Assembly (NCBI GenBank): GCA_021808365.1
Contig: JAKBBU010000009.1
Location: 1-50,369, forward strand
Length of the DNA: 50,369 bases
Direction: 5' to 3'
Origin: Pseudomonadota bacterium
GTDB taxonomy: Bacteria > Pseudomonadota > Gammaproteobacteria > JAKBBU01
Positions 43,471 through 50,369 of this stretch are shown here, piece after piece. Under the pieces are notes generated by a model that was not told the DNA's origin, made no database searches, and worked only from the letters and a program-made list of their open reading frames with translations. The position numbers and the translations under genes were made by a program. Every line of letters begins with the position of its first letter. The stretch's first letter is position 1.

Positions 43471-44580
43471 CTACTTTGAAAATCGTCTAAACATGACATA
43501 GGCCATGAAAAGTGCCAGCATGGCGATAGCCAATAAAGGCCATAAATCTGGCCAAATAAAAGTCATATCAAATCCCTTTAAATAAATACCTTTACAGATG
43601 ACAACAAAATGACGAATAGGATTAAACCAAGTGAGTGCACGCAAAGGTTCTGGAATATTTTCAATGGGTGCAATAAAACCTGAAAGTAAAACCGCAGGCA
43701 TCATAAATCCAAATATACCTAAAAACGCTTGCTGTTGAGTCGAGCTTATTGATGAAATAAACAATCCAATTCCTGATAAGGCAAGTCCATAACATAACAT
43801 ACAAAAATAAAACAGTAAAATTGAGCCTTGAAATGAAACGCGATAGACAAAGATGCTGGCTGCTAAAATAATAGTAGCCTGGACAATTGCAACCATCAAG
43901 GCCGGAAATATTTTACCAATCATGATATATCCCGATGTCAGCGGTGAAACGAGAAGCTGCTCAAATGTGCCTTGTTCTCGCTCACGTGCAACAGACATGG
44001 CAGTTACAACTAGAGAACCCACCGTTGTGATGATCGCAATTAAACAAGGAAGAATAAACCATTGATACTCCAAGTTTGGATTAAACCAGTTGCGTACAGA
44101 AATTTCTGATATAGGTGCAGGACTGTTTGTTTGTAATTGCAAATCTTGTTGATAAGTATTGACAATATCTTCAAGGTAACTGGCTGCAATCTGAGCAGCA
44201 TTGGAACGTCTACCATCAATGATTACCTGTAGTTCTGCTGTTTTGCCTGATTCAATATTTCTTGAAAAATCACTTGGAAAACTGACTTCTAATAATGCAC
44301 GTTGATTATCAATTGTTTCACGGACATTGTTAACACTGTGTAAAATTAACAAGTGAGAAAAAGCCTTTGCTTGAGCAAATCGTTGTATGAGTTCTACAGA
44401 ATGAACACCTATATCTTGGTTATAAATAGCCAGCGTATTATTTTTGACTTCGAGTGTTGCAGCAAAAGGAAATAATATCAGTTGAAGAATGACTGGAATA
44501 ATAAGTAATCGTCGACTATCAGGATCACGTAATTGTGCCTGCAGTTCTTTTAATATCAGAGCCAAAATACGTTGAAACAT
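43471..44580 (-). CDS. ABC-2 type permease (YhhJ/YadH-like)
   Basis: About 370 residues from ATG 44580 (MFQRILALILKELQAQLRDP), with AAGGA seven bases before it. One N-terminal membrane segment, a large extracytoplasmic domain, then five segments in the C-terminal half; SMEREQGTFEQLLVSPLT-like text (REREQGTFEQLLVSPLTSGY) is the conserved ABC-2 loop. A start at 44598 is possible and would overlap the preceding gene by 8 bases. It works with the fused ABC protein upstream. Confidence 0.9.
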   Translation of the reverse strand: MFQRILALILKELQAQLRDPDSRRLLIIPVILQLILFPFAATLEVKNNTLAIYNQDIGVHSVELIQRFAQAKAFSHLLILHSVNNVRETIDNQRALLEVSFPSDFSRNIESGKTAELQVIIDGRRSNAAQIAASYLEDIVNTYQQDLQLQTNSPAPISEISVRNWFNPNLEYQWFILPCLIAIITTVGSLVVTAMSVAREREQGTFEQLLVSPLTSGYIMIGKIFPALMVAIVQATIILAASIFVYRVSFQGSILLFYFCMLCYGLALSGIGLFISSISSTQQQAFLGIFGFMMPAVLLSGFIAPIENIPEPLRALTWFNPIRHFVVICKGIYLKGFDMTFIWPDLWPLLAIAMLALFMAYVMFRRFSK

Positions 44581-44590
44581 TACATATTCC

Positions 44591-47554
44591 TTAATCAAGC
44601 GTGCGACGTGTGAATTTAGCAGTCAGCCCTAGAAAAATCAAAGCAGAAATTAATAAAAACAAGCCATCTTTAAGGAGCAAAAAACCAATATCGCCGGCTA
44701 AAAAAAGTGTTTGCAGGGAAGAAACAAAATAGCGAGCAGGAATCAGATAAGTTAAAGCCTGGATAACAACGGGCATGCTGGTAATTTCAAAAACAAAACC
44801 TGACAAGATCATCGCCGGCAAAAATGCAATATTCAAAGCACCTTGCGCGGCATTAAATTGATTGCGTGTTACCGTAGAAAGAAGTAGACCTAGACCAAGC
44901 GCGCTACCAAGGAAAAGGCTGGTTTCAATGAATAAAAGAAATACAGACCCACGAAAAGGCACACCTAACACAGTTACGGCAACCACCAAACAAACCATCA
45001 TAGCAATGATGCCTAGCAGATAATAGGGTATTAATTTTGAGAATAATAATTCCATGCGCGTCATGGGTGTCGATAAAAGTGCTTCCATCGTCCCATGTTC
45101 CCATTCTCTTGCTATAACGAGCGATGTTAATATTGCGCCAATAACCGTCATGATGATTGCAATGGATCCAGGTACGAGATAATAACGACTGATGGCAGCA
45201 GGATTAAACCAATAACGCGGCACGATGGATATACTATCAGATGCAGGATTTCCAGTTTCTACACCGCGTTGTTGTTGCCAGATTTGCCACGCACCCATTG
45301 CGTAATTCGTTACAAAATTGGCTGTATTGGGTTCTGAACCATCGGTAATTATTTGTACGGGCGCGATACCATTAGGATTTTTAAGTCGTACGGAAAAATT
45401 TGATTGTATCATCACAAATCCGCGAATATTACCGGCAGTTAATTGTTTTGCTGCATCTGCTTGGTTTTTCATCGGTATTGCCGTAATGAATGGAGAATCA
45501 AAAAAGGCATTTTCAAAACGATAGGCTTCTGGACTCATGTCATCCATTACGAGACCCAGTCGAATTTTGGATGAATCCAGGTTGAGGCCAAAACCATAAA
45601 TAAATAACATGAGCATGGGCAAAATGAAAGCGACTAAAATACTGCTGGGATCTCGCGTAATTTGAAAAAATTCTTTTTTGCACAATGCCATCAACCGGCG
45701 TGTTGAAGCCGTAAACACATTTTTCTTATCGGAATATTTTTTTGTCGATGATGTAGAAATGGTAGAAGAATTGAGTGTTGCGTCGATTTTTTGATGTTCT
45801 TCATCATGTTTTGATATCAGAAAAATAAAAGCATCTTCTATATTAGGTTCTGGGTGCTGATGGTTAGTTGCAAGTTGTTTTAATTCATCGGGTGTTCCTG
45901 TGGCAATTAGAGCTCCACGATAAACTAAGCCAACACGATCACAATATTCGGCTTCGTCCATAAAATGTGTCGTTACCATCACTGTCACGCCTTTTCCAAC
46001 CAACCCATTAATGTGTGTCCAAAATTCACGACGAGTAATAGGATCAACACCAGAGGTGGGTTCATCCAGAAATAAAACAGCAGGTTCATGCATGATCGCA
46101 CAGGCTAGGGCAAGCCTTTGTTTAAATCCAAGCGGTAATTCATTCGTTGTGGTACTGAGGTAGGGTTGTAGATCAAAAATATCAATCATTTCTGAAATTT
46201 TATCGTGTTGAGTTTTTCCTGAAAGTCCATAAATGCCTGAAAAAAATTCCAAATTTTGCTGAACTGAGAGATCGCCATAAAGAGAAAATTTTTGAGCCAT
46301 ATAGCCAATTTGTTGGCGAGCTTGTCTTGCTCTTTTCTGCAAGTCGATTCCCATGACATGGGCATTTCCTGATGTTGGTATTAATAATCCACACATCATT
46401 TTAAACGTAGTTGATTTTCCTGCGCCATTTGGACCCAACAAACCAAAAATTTCACCTCGTTTGACTTTAAAACTAATACCATCCGTTGCAGTAAAGGTGC
46501 CAAACATTTTTGTTAATGCTTGTGCCTCAATAACAGCATCGGATTGCATAAATGATGGAACTGGCTTCGTCACTTTAGTCAATACTGAATCGCCACTAGG
46601 CGCGCCGCCGAGGATATCGATAAAAGCATCTTCAAATCGTGGTTTAACGGAAACAAGCTTGGCATGTTCACCTGCAATCAATAATTTAATGTTTGGTAAT
46701 GTTCCTTCTTCTCGCAAGACTAAACGAATATTCTTACCTTGTATGACACCATCCATCACTTCCTTAGCACGCAAGGCACGTTGCAAAACAAGACGATGAT
46801 CGCCTTGAATATTTTGTACTTGCATCGCACGTCCAACAATTTTTGTAGTTAGAGCTTGTGGTGTTCCGGAATAAACAAGCTTGCCTTCATTCATGAGGAG
46901 GACTTCACCACATTGCTCTGCTTCATCTAAATAGGAAGTACTCCAAATCACCGTAATCCCTTCAGAGATAAGCATATTAACCATTTTCCACAATTCACGT
47001 CGCGAAATGGGGTCAACACCAACGCTAGGTTCATCTAATAAAAGAATCTTTGGGTGACCTAATAATGCACAAGCTAATCCTAGTTTTTGTTTCATACCTC
47101 CTGACAATTTTCCTGCTGGACGCGTGGTAAATTGTTTGAGGTCTGTAAAATCAAGTAATTTTTCAAATTCGGTTGTACGTTCATTACCGAATACGCCACG
47201 AAGGTCAGCATAGAGGATGAGATTTTCAATCACAGAGAGATCTTCGTATAAACCAAATTTTTGTGGCATATAGCCTAAAATCGTTCGTAATTGATCAGTA
47301 TCAATACTAGGATCTAATCCTTCAACTGATAGCCCTCCTTCAGATCGGGTTAGCAATCCTGCAATAATTCGAATTAATGTTGTTTTCCCAGCGCCATCGG
47401 GACCGACTAAGCCCGTTATACAACCTCGCTTTATTTTTGCGGAAATAGAGGATAAAGCAGGCGCAATTTCTTTTTTGGAGGGAAATTTTTTTATTACACC
47501 ATCAAGAAAAATTGCAAAATTATTCTTACTTGGTACATCCAATGGTGATAACAT
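44591..47554 (-). CDS. Fused ABC protein: two ATPase domains plus permease (RbbA/YhiH-like)
   Basis: 987 residues. ATPase 1 has Walker A LVGPDGAGKTT (from 50), LSGGMKQKLGLACALL and LLLDEPSVGVD. ATPase 2 has LLGPNGAGKSTTFKMM, a non-standard signature LPLGFKQRLALACAI and LFLDEPTSGVD, then His in TTHFMDEAEYC. A linker (about 590-620, Ser/Thr/Lys-rich) joins to an ABC-2 permease with REWEHGTMEALLSTPMTRME. The same domain order occurs in E. coli YhiH/RbbA, reported to be ribosome-associated; here the HlyD and permease neighbours argue for an exporter. Confidence 0.92.
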   Translation of the reverse strand: MLSPLDVPSKNNFAIFLDGVIKKFPSKKEIAPALSSISAKIKRGCITGLVGPDGAGKTTLIRIIAGLLTRSEGGLSVEGLDPSIDTDQLRTILGYMPQKFGLYEDLSVIENLILYADLRGVFGNERTTEFEKLLDFTDLKQFTTRPAGKLSGGMKQKLGLACALLGHPKILLLDEPSVGVDPISRRELWKMVNMLISEGITVIWSTSYLDEAEQCGEVLLMNEGKLVYSGTPQALTTKIVGRAMQVQNIQGDHRLVLQRALRAKEVMDGVIQGKNIRLVLREEGTLPNIKLLIAGEHAKLVSVKPRFEDAFIDILGGAPSGDSVLTKVTKPVPSFMQSDAVIEAQALTKMFGTFTATDGISFKVKRGEIFGLLGPNGAGKSTTFKMMCGLLIPTSGNAHVMGIDLQKRARQARQQIGYMAQKFSLYGDLSVQQNLEFFSGIYGLSGKTQHDKISEMIDIFDLQPYLSTTTNELPLGFKQRLALACAIMHEPAVLFLDEPTSGVDPITRREFWTHINGLVGKGVTVMVTTHFMDEAEYCDRVGLVYRGALIATGTPDELKQLATNHQHPEPNIEDAFIFLISKHDEEHQKIDATLNSSTISTSSTKKYSDKKNVFTASTRRLMALCKKEFFQITRDPSSILVAFILPMLMLFIYGFGLNLDSSKIRLGLVMDDMSPEAYRFENAFFDSPFITAIPMKNQADAAKQLTAGNIRGFVMIQSNFSVRLKNPNGIAPVQIITDGSEPNTANFVTNYAMGAWQIWQQQRGVETGNPASDSISIVPRYWFNPAAISRYYLVPGSIAIIMTVIGAILTSLVIAREWEHGTMEALLSTPMTRMELLFSKLIPYYLLGIIAMMVCLVVAVTVLGVPFRGSVFLLFIETSLFLGSALGLGLLLSTVTRNQFNAAQGALNIAFLPAMILSGFVFEITSMPVVIQALTYLIPARYFVSSLQTLFLAGDIGFLLLKDGLFLLISALIFLGLTAKFTRRTLD

Positions 47555-47576
47555 TGCTCATTCCTTTAAAAGTCTA

Positions 47577-48404
47577 TCAATTCGATAATTGTATAGTAAC
47601 AGGCATCCCTTGACGCAGCTCGTGGTTAGGATCTTGTATAATAATTCTCAATCGATAAACCAATTCTGTGCGCAAATCTGTGGTTTCGACAGTTTTAGGC
47701 GTAAATTCAGCGGTTGAAGAAACAAAACCAATTTGTCCACTATAATATTTTTTTGGATTAAAATCAGCGTACACTTTAACGTGTGTTCCTGGTTTGGCCT
47801 TATTAAGTTCGGTTTCAGTTACATAAGCTCGCACCCAAACTGGATTAATTAATGAAATATTCAAAACAGTCGCATTAACGGCTAACATTGTTCCGGGCTC
47901 AACGGCACGGGTTAATATAACGCCATCGGATGGAGAATATAAATAAGTATCTTGTAAACGTAGATTTGACTGAGAAAGGTCTGCAATTGCTTTTTCAAGA
48001 TTAGCTCTAGCTGCATCGCGTGCAGATATTGCATTATGATAATGATCGAGGGAGGAGGCACCTGTACCCAGCATCTTTTGTTCGCGCGCAAATACAGTTT
48101 CTGCATAGGCAAGAATGGCTTTTTGTTGATCAACGGCGGCAATTGCTGAATTGATTGCAAGTTGGTAAGGTTCTGGATCAAGACGAGCGATCAACTCACC
48201 TCGATGAACTGCATCTCCTTCATCGACATTGACGTCCATCAGGCGTCCACTTACACGAAAACCAACATTGACATCACGAATATCAACATTTCCATAAAGT
48301 GTCAGAGGTTTATTATATCGGCTCCATTCTGTCCAAATATAATATATGCTTATAATAAGAATGCAGAGAATCCCTATTCTGATCGCGATATGTTTTCTTT
48401 CCAT
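47577..48404 (-). CDS. HlyD-family membrane fusion protein (YhiI-like)
   Basis: 275 residues with one N-terminal membrane anchor (about 7-25). The periplasmic part has the first half of the lipoyl-like hairpin GRLMDVNVDEGDAVHRGELI and the second DTYLYSPSDGVILTRAVEPG, with a coiled-coil hairpin between them. Such adaptors bridge the inner-membrane ABC part with the outer-membrane factor. It is the first gene of the export operon, 22 bases before the fused ABC gene. Substrate unknown. Confidence 0.92.
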   Translation of the reverse strand: MERKHIAIRIGILCILIISIYYIWTEWSRYNKPLTLYGNVDIRDVNVGFRVSGRLMDVNVDEGDAVHRGELIARLDPEPYQLAINSAIAAVDQQKAILAYAETVFAREQKMLGTGASSLDHYHNAISARDAARANLEKAIADLSQSNLRLQDTYLYSPSDGVILTRAVEPGTMLAVNATVLNISLINPVWVRAYVTETELNKAKPGTHVKVYADFNPKKYYSGQIGFVSSTAEFTPKTVETTDLRTELVYRLRIIIQDPNHELRQGMPVTIQLSN

Positions 48405-48415
48405 AGACCCCCTCT

Positions 48416-49147
48416 TTAAGATCTAAAATCCCCATACATATACTGTAACACAGCCACCATCGCTAATCCCGCTGTTTCTGTGCGTAAAATGCGAGGGCCG
48501 AGTGCGGCAGCTTGAAAATGATATTGCGTGGCTTGCTTTATTTCCAGATCTGAGAAACCACCTTCCGGACCAATGGCTAAGCTGATTGAATTGATCTCTA
48601 TTTTCTTAAGCACATCTTGATGTGCAGTGGGATGTAAGATCAATTTCAGATCAGTAGTTTGTGATTGAAGCCAAGACGAAATGGATTGCGGCTCATGCAA
48701 AATTGGAAGTGTGTTACGGCCGCATTGCTCGCAAGCATTGATCATAATCCCCTGCCAATGGGCCATTTTCTTATCAAGCCGTTCTGCAGATAAAGAAGTA
48801 TTACCATGTTCTGTTAATAACGGTGTGATCACGTAAACGCCTAATTCTACGGCTTTTTGAAAAATAAGATCCATTTTTTCACCACGTACAAGAGCTTGAC
48901 CAAGATGGATGTTGAGCGGTGATTCATTATTTTGTGTGATCACGGAGCCCAATGTAACCGTGATTTGATTTTTTTTAATGGTCGCGATAGTGGCTTCGCA
49001 AACATCTCCTGATCCATCAAAAAGGAATAAGGGCTCGCCTACATTCATTTTAAGAACGCGTGCTAAATGATATCCTGCTTGTTCGCTTAAGGTTTGTATT
49101 TCGCCTTGTGTGAGTGTTTGTGGATGGTAAATTCTGGGAATGTGCAT
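48416..49147 (-). CDS. rsmE: 16S rRNA (uracil1498-N3)-methyltransferase
   Basis: A 243-residue SPOUT-class methyltransferase. The N-terminal PUA-like part has LSEQAGYHLARVLKMNVGEP, and the C-terminal knot has AVELGVYVITPLLTEHGNTS, ISLAIGPEGGFSDLEIKQAT and LGPRILRTETAGLAMVAVLQ, all characteristic. It follows the ogt stop with no spacing, so ogt-rsmE are co-transcribed; the exporter operon begins 11 bases after its end. Confidence 0.94.
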   Translation of the reverse strand: MHIPRIYHPQTLTQGEIQTLSEQAGYHLARVLKMNVGEPLFLFDGSGDVCEATIATIKKNQITVTLGSVITQNNESPLNIHLGQALVRGEKMDLIFQKAVELGVYVITPLLTEHGNTSLSAERLDKKMAHWQGIMINACEQCGRNTLPILHEPQSISSWLQSQTTDLKLILHPTAHQDVLKKIEINSISLAIGPEGGFSDLEIKQATQYHFQAAALGPRILRTETAGLAMVAVLQYMYGDFRS

Positions 49148-49702
49148 TTATATCATCATCATCTTCTCAAGCGCCAATAACCATTTTTTTCGTTCTAACC
49201 CGCTACTGTAACCGCCCAATGCTCCATTTGAATTAATCACACGATGGCAGGGGATTACGATGGGAAAAGAATTAGCTCCATTGGCGCTTGCCGCTGCGCG
49301 AAAAGCGCGTGGTTTTCCGACAGCTTTGGCAAGATCAAGGTAGGAACAGGTTTGTCCATAAGGAATTTTTCGAAGTTGATTCCAAACTTTTTTTTGAAAT
49401 ATCGTGCCATTGGGAAAAATCGGGGTTTCAAAAACTTTTCGCTGTCCTTTAAAATATTCGTTTAATTCTTTTTTGATGGATCGGGTGGCTGCTGTTGTAC
49501 CGGGAATTAACGTTGAAATGGCACTGAGCTTTTCGATACGTTGATCTAATTTTCGAGCATCCTCAAATTCTAAAAGATAGAGCCCATGTTCATCGGCAAT
49601 GACAACCATGGAACCTAAGGGCGTTTCAAACACAGACTTTCGCAAGAGAATAAGCGTTTTTTCTGGTTTTGCCTTGGGTTTAGGATCAGGAGAGTTTTTC
49701 AT
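49148..49702 (-). CDS. ogt: Methylated-DNA--protein-cysteine methyltransferase
   Basis: Repairs O6-alkylguanine by transferring the alkyl group to its own Cys152 in FPIVIPCHRVINSNGALGGY. 184 residues; the C-terminal DNA-binding part has VWNQLRKIPYGQTCSYLDLA and AFRAAASANGAN, with Arg and Asn as in the family. The N-terminal 20 residues are rich in Lys and Pro (KNSPDPKPKAKPEK), a short extension. The initiator ATG is at 49702. Confidence 0.94.
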   Translation of the reverse strand: MKNSPDPKPKAKPEKTLILLRKSVFETPLGSMVVIADEHGLYLLEFEDARKLDQRIEKLSAISTLIPGTTAATRSIKKELNEYFKGQRKVFETPIFPNGTIFQKKVWNQLRKIPYGQTCSYLDLAKAVGKPRAFRAAASANGANSFPIVIPCHRVINSNGALGGYSSGLERKKWLLALEKMMMI

Positions 49703-49759
49703 AGCATATGAGTACAGAGCAAAAAGAGGAAGTGTACTGTAATTTTAGAGAGAAACAAA

Positions 49760-49793
49760 CCGTCATTCCTGCTGTGCTTAGCAGGAATGACGG
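49760..49793 (-). terminator. Perfect hairpin downstream of the small membrane protein gene
   Basis: CCGTCATTCCTGCT (49760-49773) pairs with AGCAGGAATGACGG (49780-49793) across GTGCTT, a 14-bp perfect stem. On the minus strand it is followed by TTTGTTTCTCTC, moderately T-rich, so it may terminate the 49805-50203 gene. The GTCATTCC text also resembles dispersed bacterial repeats, so it may be one of those. Confidence 0.6.
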
Positions 49794-49804
49794 ATTAAAT
49801 GAGG

Positions 49805-50203
49805 CTACTTATTCCAAACAGTATGAGTCACAATCTTTCTCAACAACCCACCCAAGAGTGGCGCTGCCGTATTGACACCGATGATGGCAAAACCGTAGGG
49901 AAGTGGTTGGTGGATCGTGGTTGGGCTGAGGAATACAGATAAGATGGCCAAGCCCATCAGTATGGCGGTTAAACTGAGGAGAGCGCCGAGGTGAGAGTCA
50001 GATAGCCAAGCCGTGACATAGCCTGCAATGAAGGCGTAACAAAAGCTGAAGGATAAGATCAGGAAGGCCCAGGTTAAACTAGGATAGCCGTCGGGTTCCG
50101 GGAGAGCTGAGGGAAAAGCCCAATCGATGCAGGCAAAGGTAAAGAAGGTGAGCACCGCGAGGGTGATGTAACCAGAAATAACGGCGATAATAGTCTTGAT
50201 CAT
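49805..50203 (-). CDS. Small integral membrane protein of unknown function
   Basis: 132 residues with four hydrophobic segments (about 5-27, 43-66, 72-92, 98-120), joined by short loops, beginning IKTIIAVISGYITLAVLTFF. There are no catalytic motifs and I recognise no family. The last 166 bases of the window (50204-50369) show no gene I can support. Confidence 0.6.
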   Translation of the reverse strand: MIKTIIAVISGYITLAVLTFFTFACIDWAFPSALPEPDGYPSLTWAFLILSFSFCYAFIAGYVTAWLSDSHLGALLSLTAILMGLAILSVFLSPTTIHQPLPYGFAIIGVNTAAPLLGGLLRKIVTHTVWNK

Positions 50204-50369
50204 GTCAAAAAAGTCGGATGTTCAAGGTGGGGAGTATACACTAAATTTGGTTCTTGTAAATTTCAAGTGGGTAAACAGGCTGGATTAAGCTTGCTAAAAT
50301 CGAGCCCACCCGTGATCAAATATACAATGGTTCTGAAGTGTTTAAATTTATATCCTCGTGCTTTTCGCT

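Noticed and set aside
46353..46799. 148-residue plus-strand frame inside the fused ABC gene
   Set aside because: Antisense shadow of a clear ABC domain.
1..50369. tRNA, rRNA, tmRNA or CRISPR arrays
   Set aside because: No cloverleaf-like tRNA ends, rRNA segments or regularly spaced repeats were recognised by eye; a covariance-model scan could still find something small.

Overview
The window (50,369 bases, AT-rich by eye) is a chromosomal segment of a gammaproteobacterium. The dnaA-dnaN pair, BepA, UbiJ-UbiB, SixA, potABCD and a split glycine decarboxylase (gcvPA type) would fit the Legionellales/Coxiellaceae side of that class, but this placement is inference from gene content and not proven. 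The genetic code is standard: several clear genes end in TGA, and potB/potC and potC/potD overlap as ATGA.

Layout. 0.2-6.5 kb: dacB, the polyamine importer potABCD and a family 9 glycosyltransferase. 6.4-10 kb (minus strand): an orphan HI0074-type protein, then the glycine cleavage genes gcvT-gcvH-gcvPA. 10-14.6 kb (minus): a ComEA-like helix-hairpin-helix protein, a PerM-type permease, tusA and riboflavin genes ribH, ribBA, ribD. 14.7-18.4 kb (plus): bepA, aroA, cmk. 18.4-21.3 kb (minus): nadD, ubiB, ubiJ. 21.6-24.1 kb: xseA, an N-formylglutamate amidohydrolase-like gene and small genes. 24.1-28.4 kb: a probable replication origin with DnaA boxes, dnaA, dnaN and an inverted recF. 28.6-34.2 kb: a signalling locus with two related histidine kinases (one soluble, one MHYT-type) and a REC-REC-PAS-GGDEF-EAL regulator. 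34.3-37.7 kb: rph, sixA, an aldo-keto reductase and an antibiotic-kinase-like gene boxed in by inverted repeats. 37.9-39.9 kb: a decaying XRE-ImmA/IrrE, PIN and small-partner module. 39.8-50.2 kb (minus): tex, a four-gene ABC export system (HlyD protein, RbbA-like fused ABC protein, ABC-2 permease, NodT-type outer-membrane lipoprotein), rsmE, ogt and a small membrane protein.

Most unusual feature. At least five intergenic palindromes (one cut by the window start) share an invariant 8-nt loop, GTGTTGTG, and have long arms of 36 to 51 nt. Three copies are perfect or nearly so. The arms are recognisably homologous between copies but have diverged, with matching changes on both arms, so each copy remains a near-perfect hairpin. 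Two flank sixA, one fills the divergent ribD/bepA promoter region, and one lies between the origin and dnaA. I know of no named family that matches. Other repeats sit at gene ends and supply the stop codons of recF and tusA. Several operons are locally incomplete (gcvPB, ribE, ubiE and gyrB are not next to their usual partners), which suggests a rearranged, repeat-rich genome.
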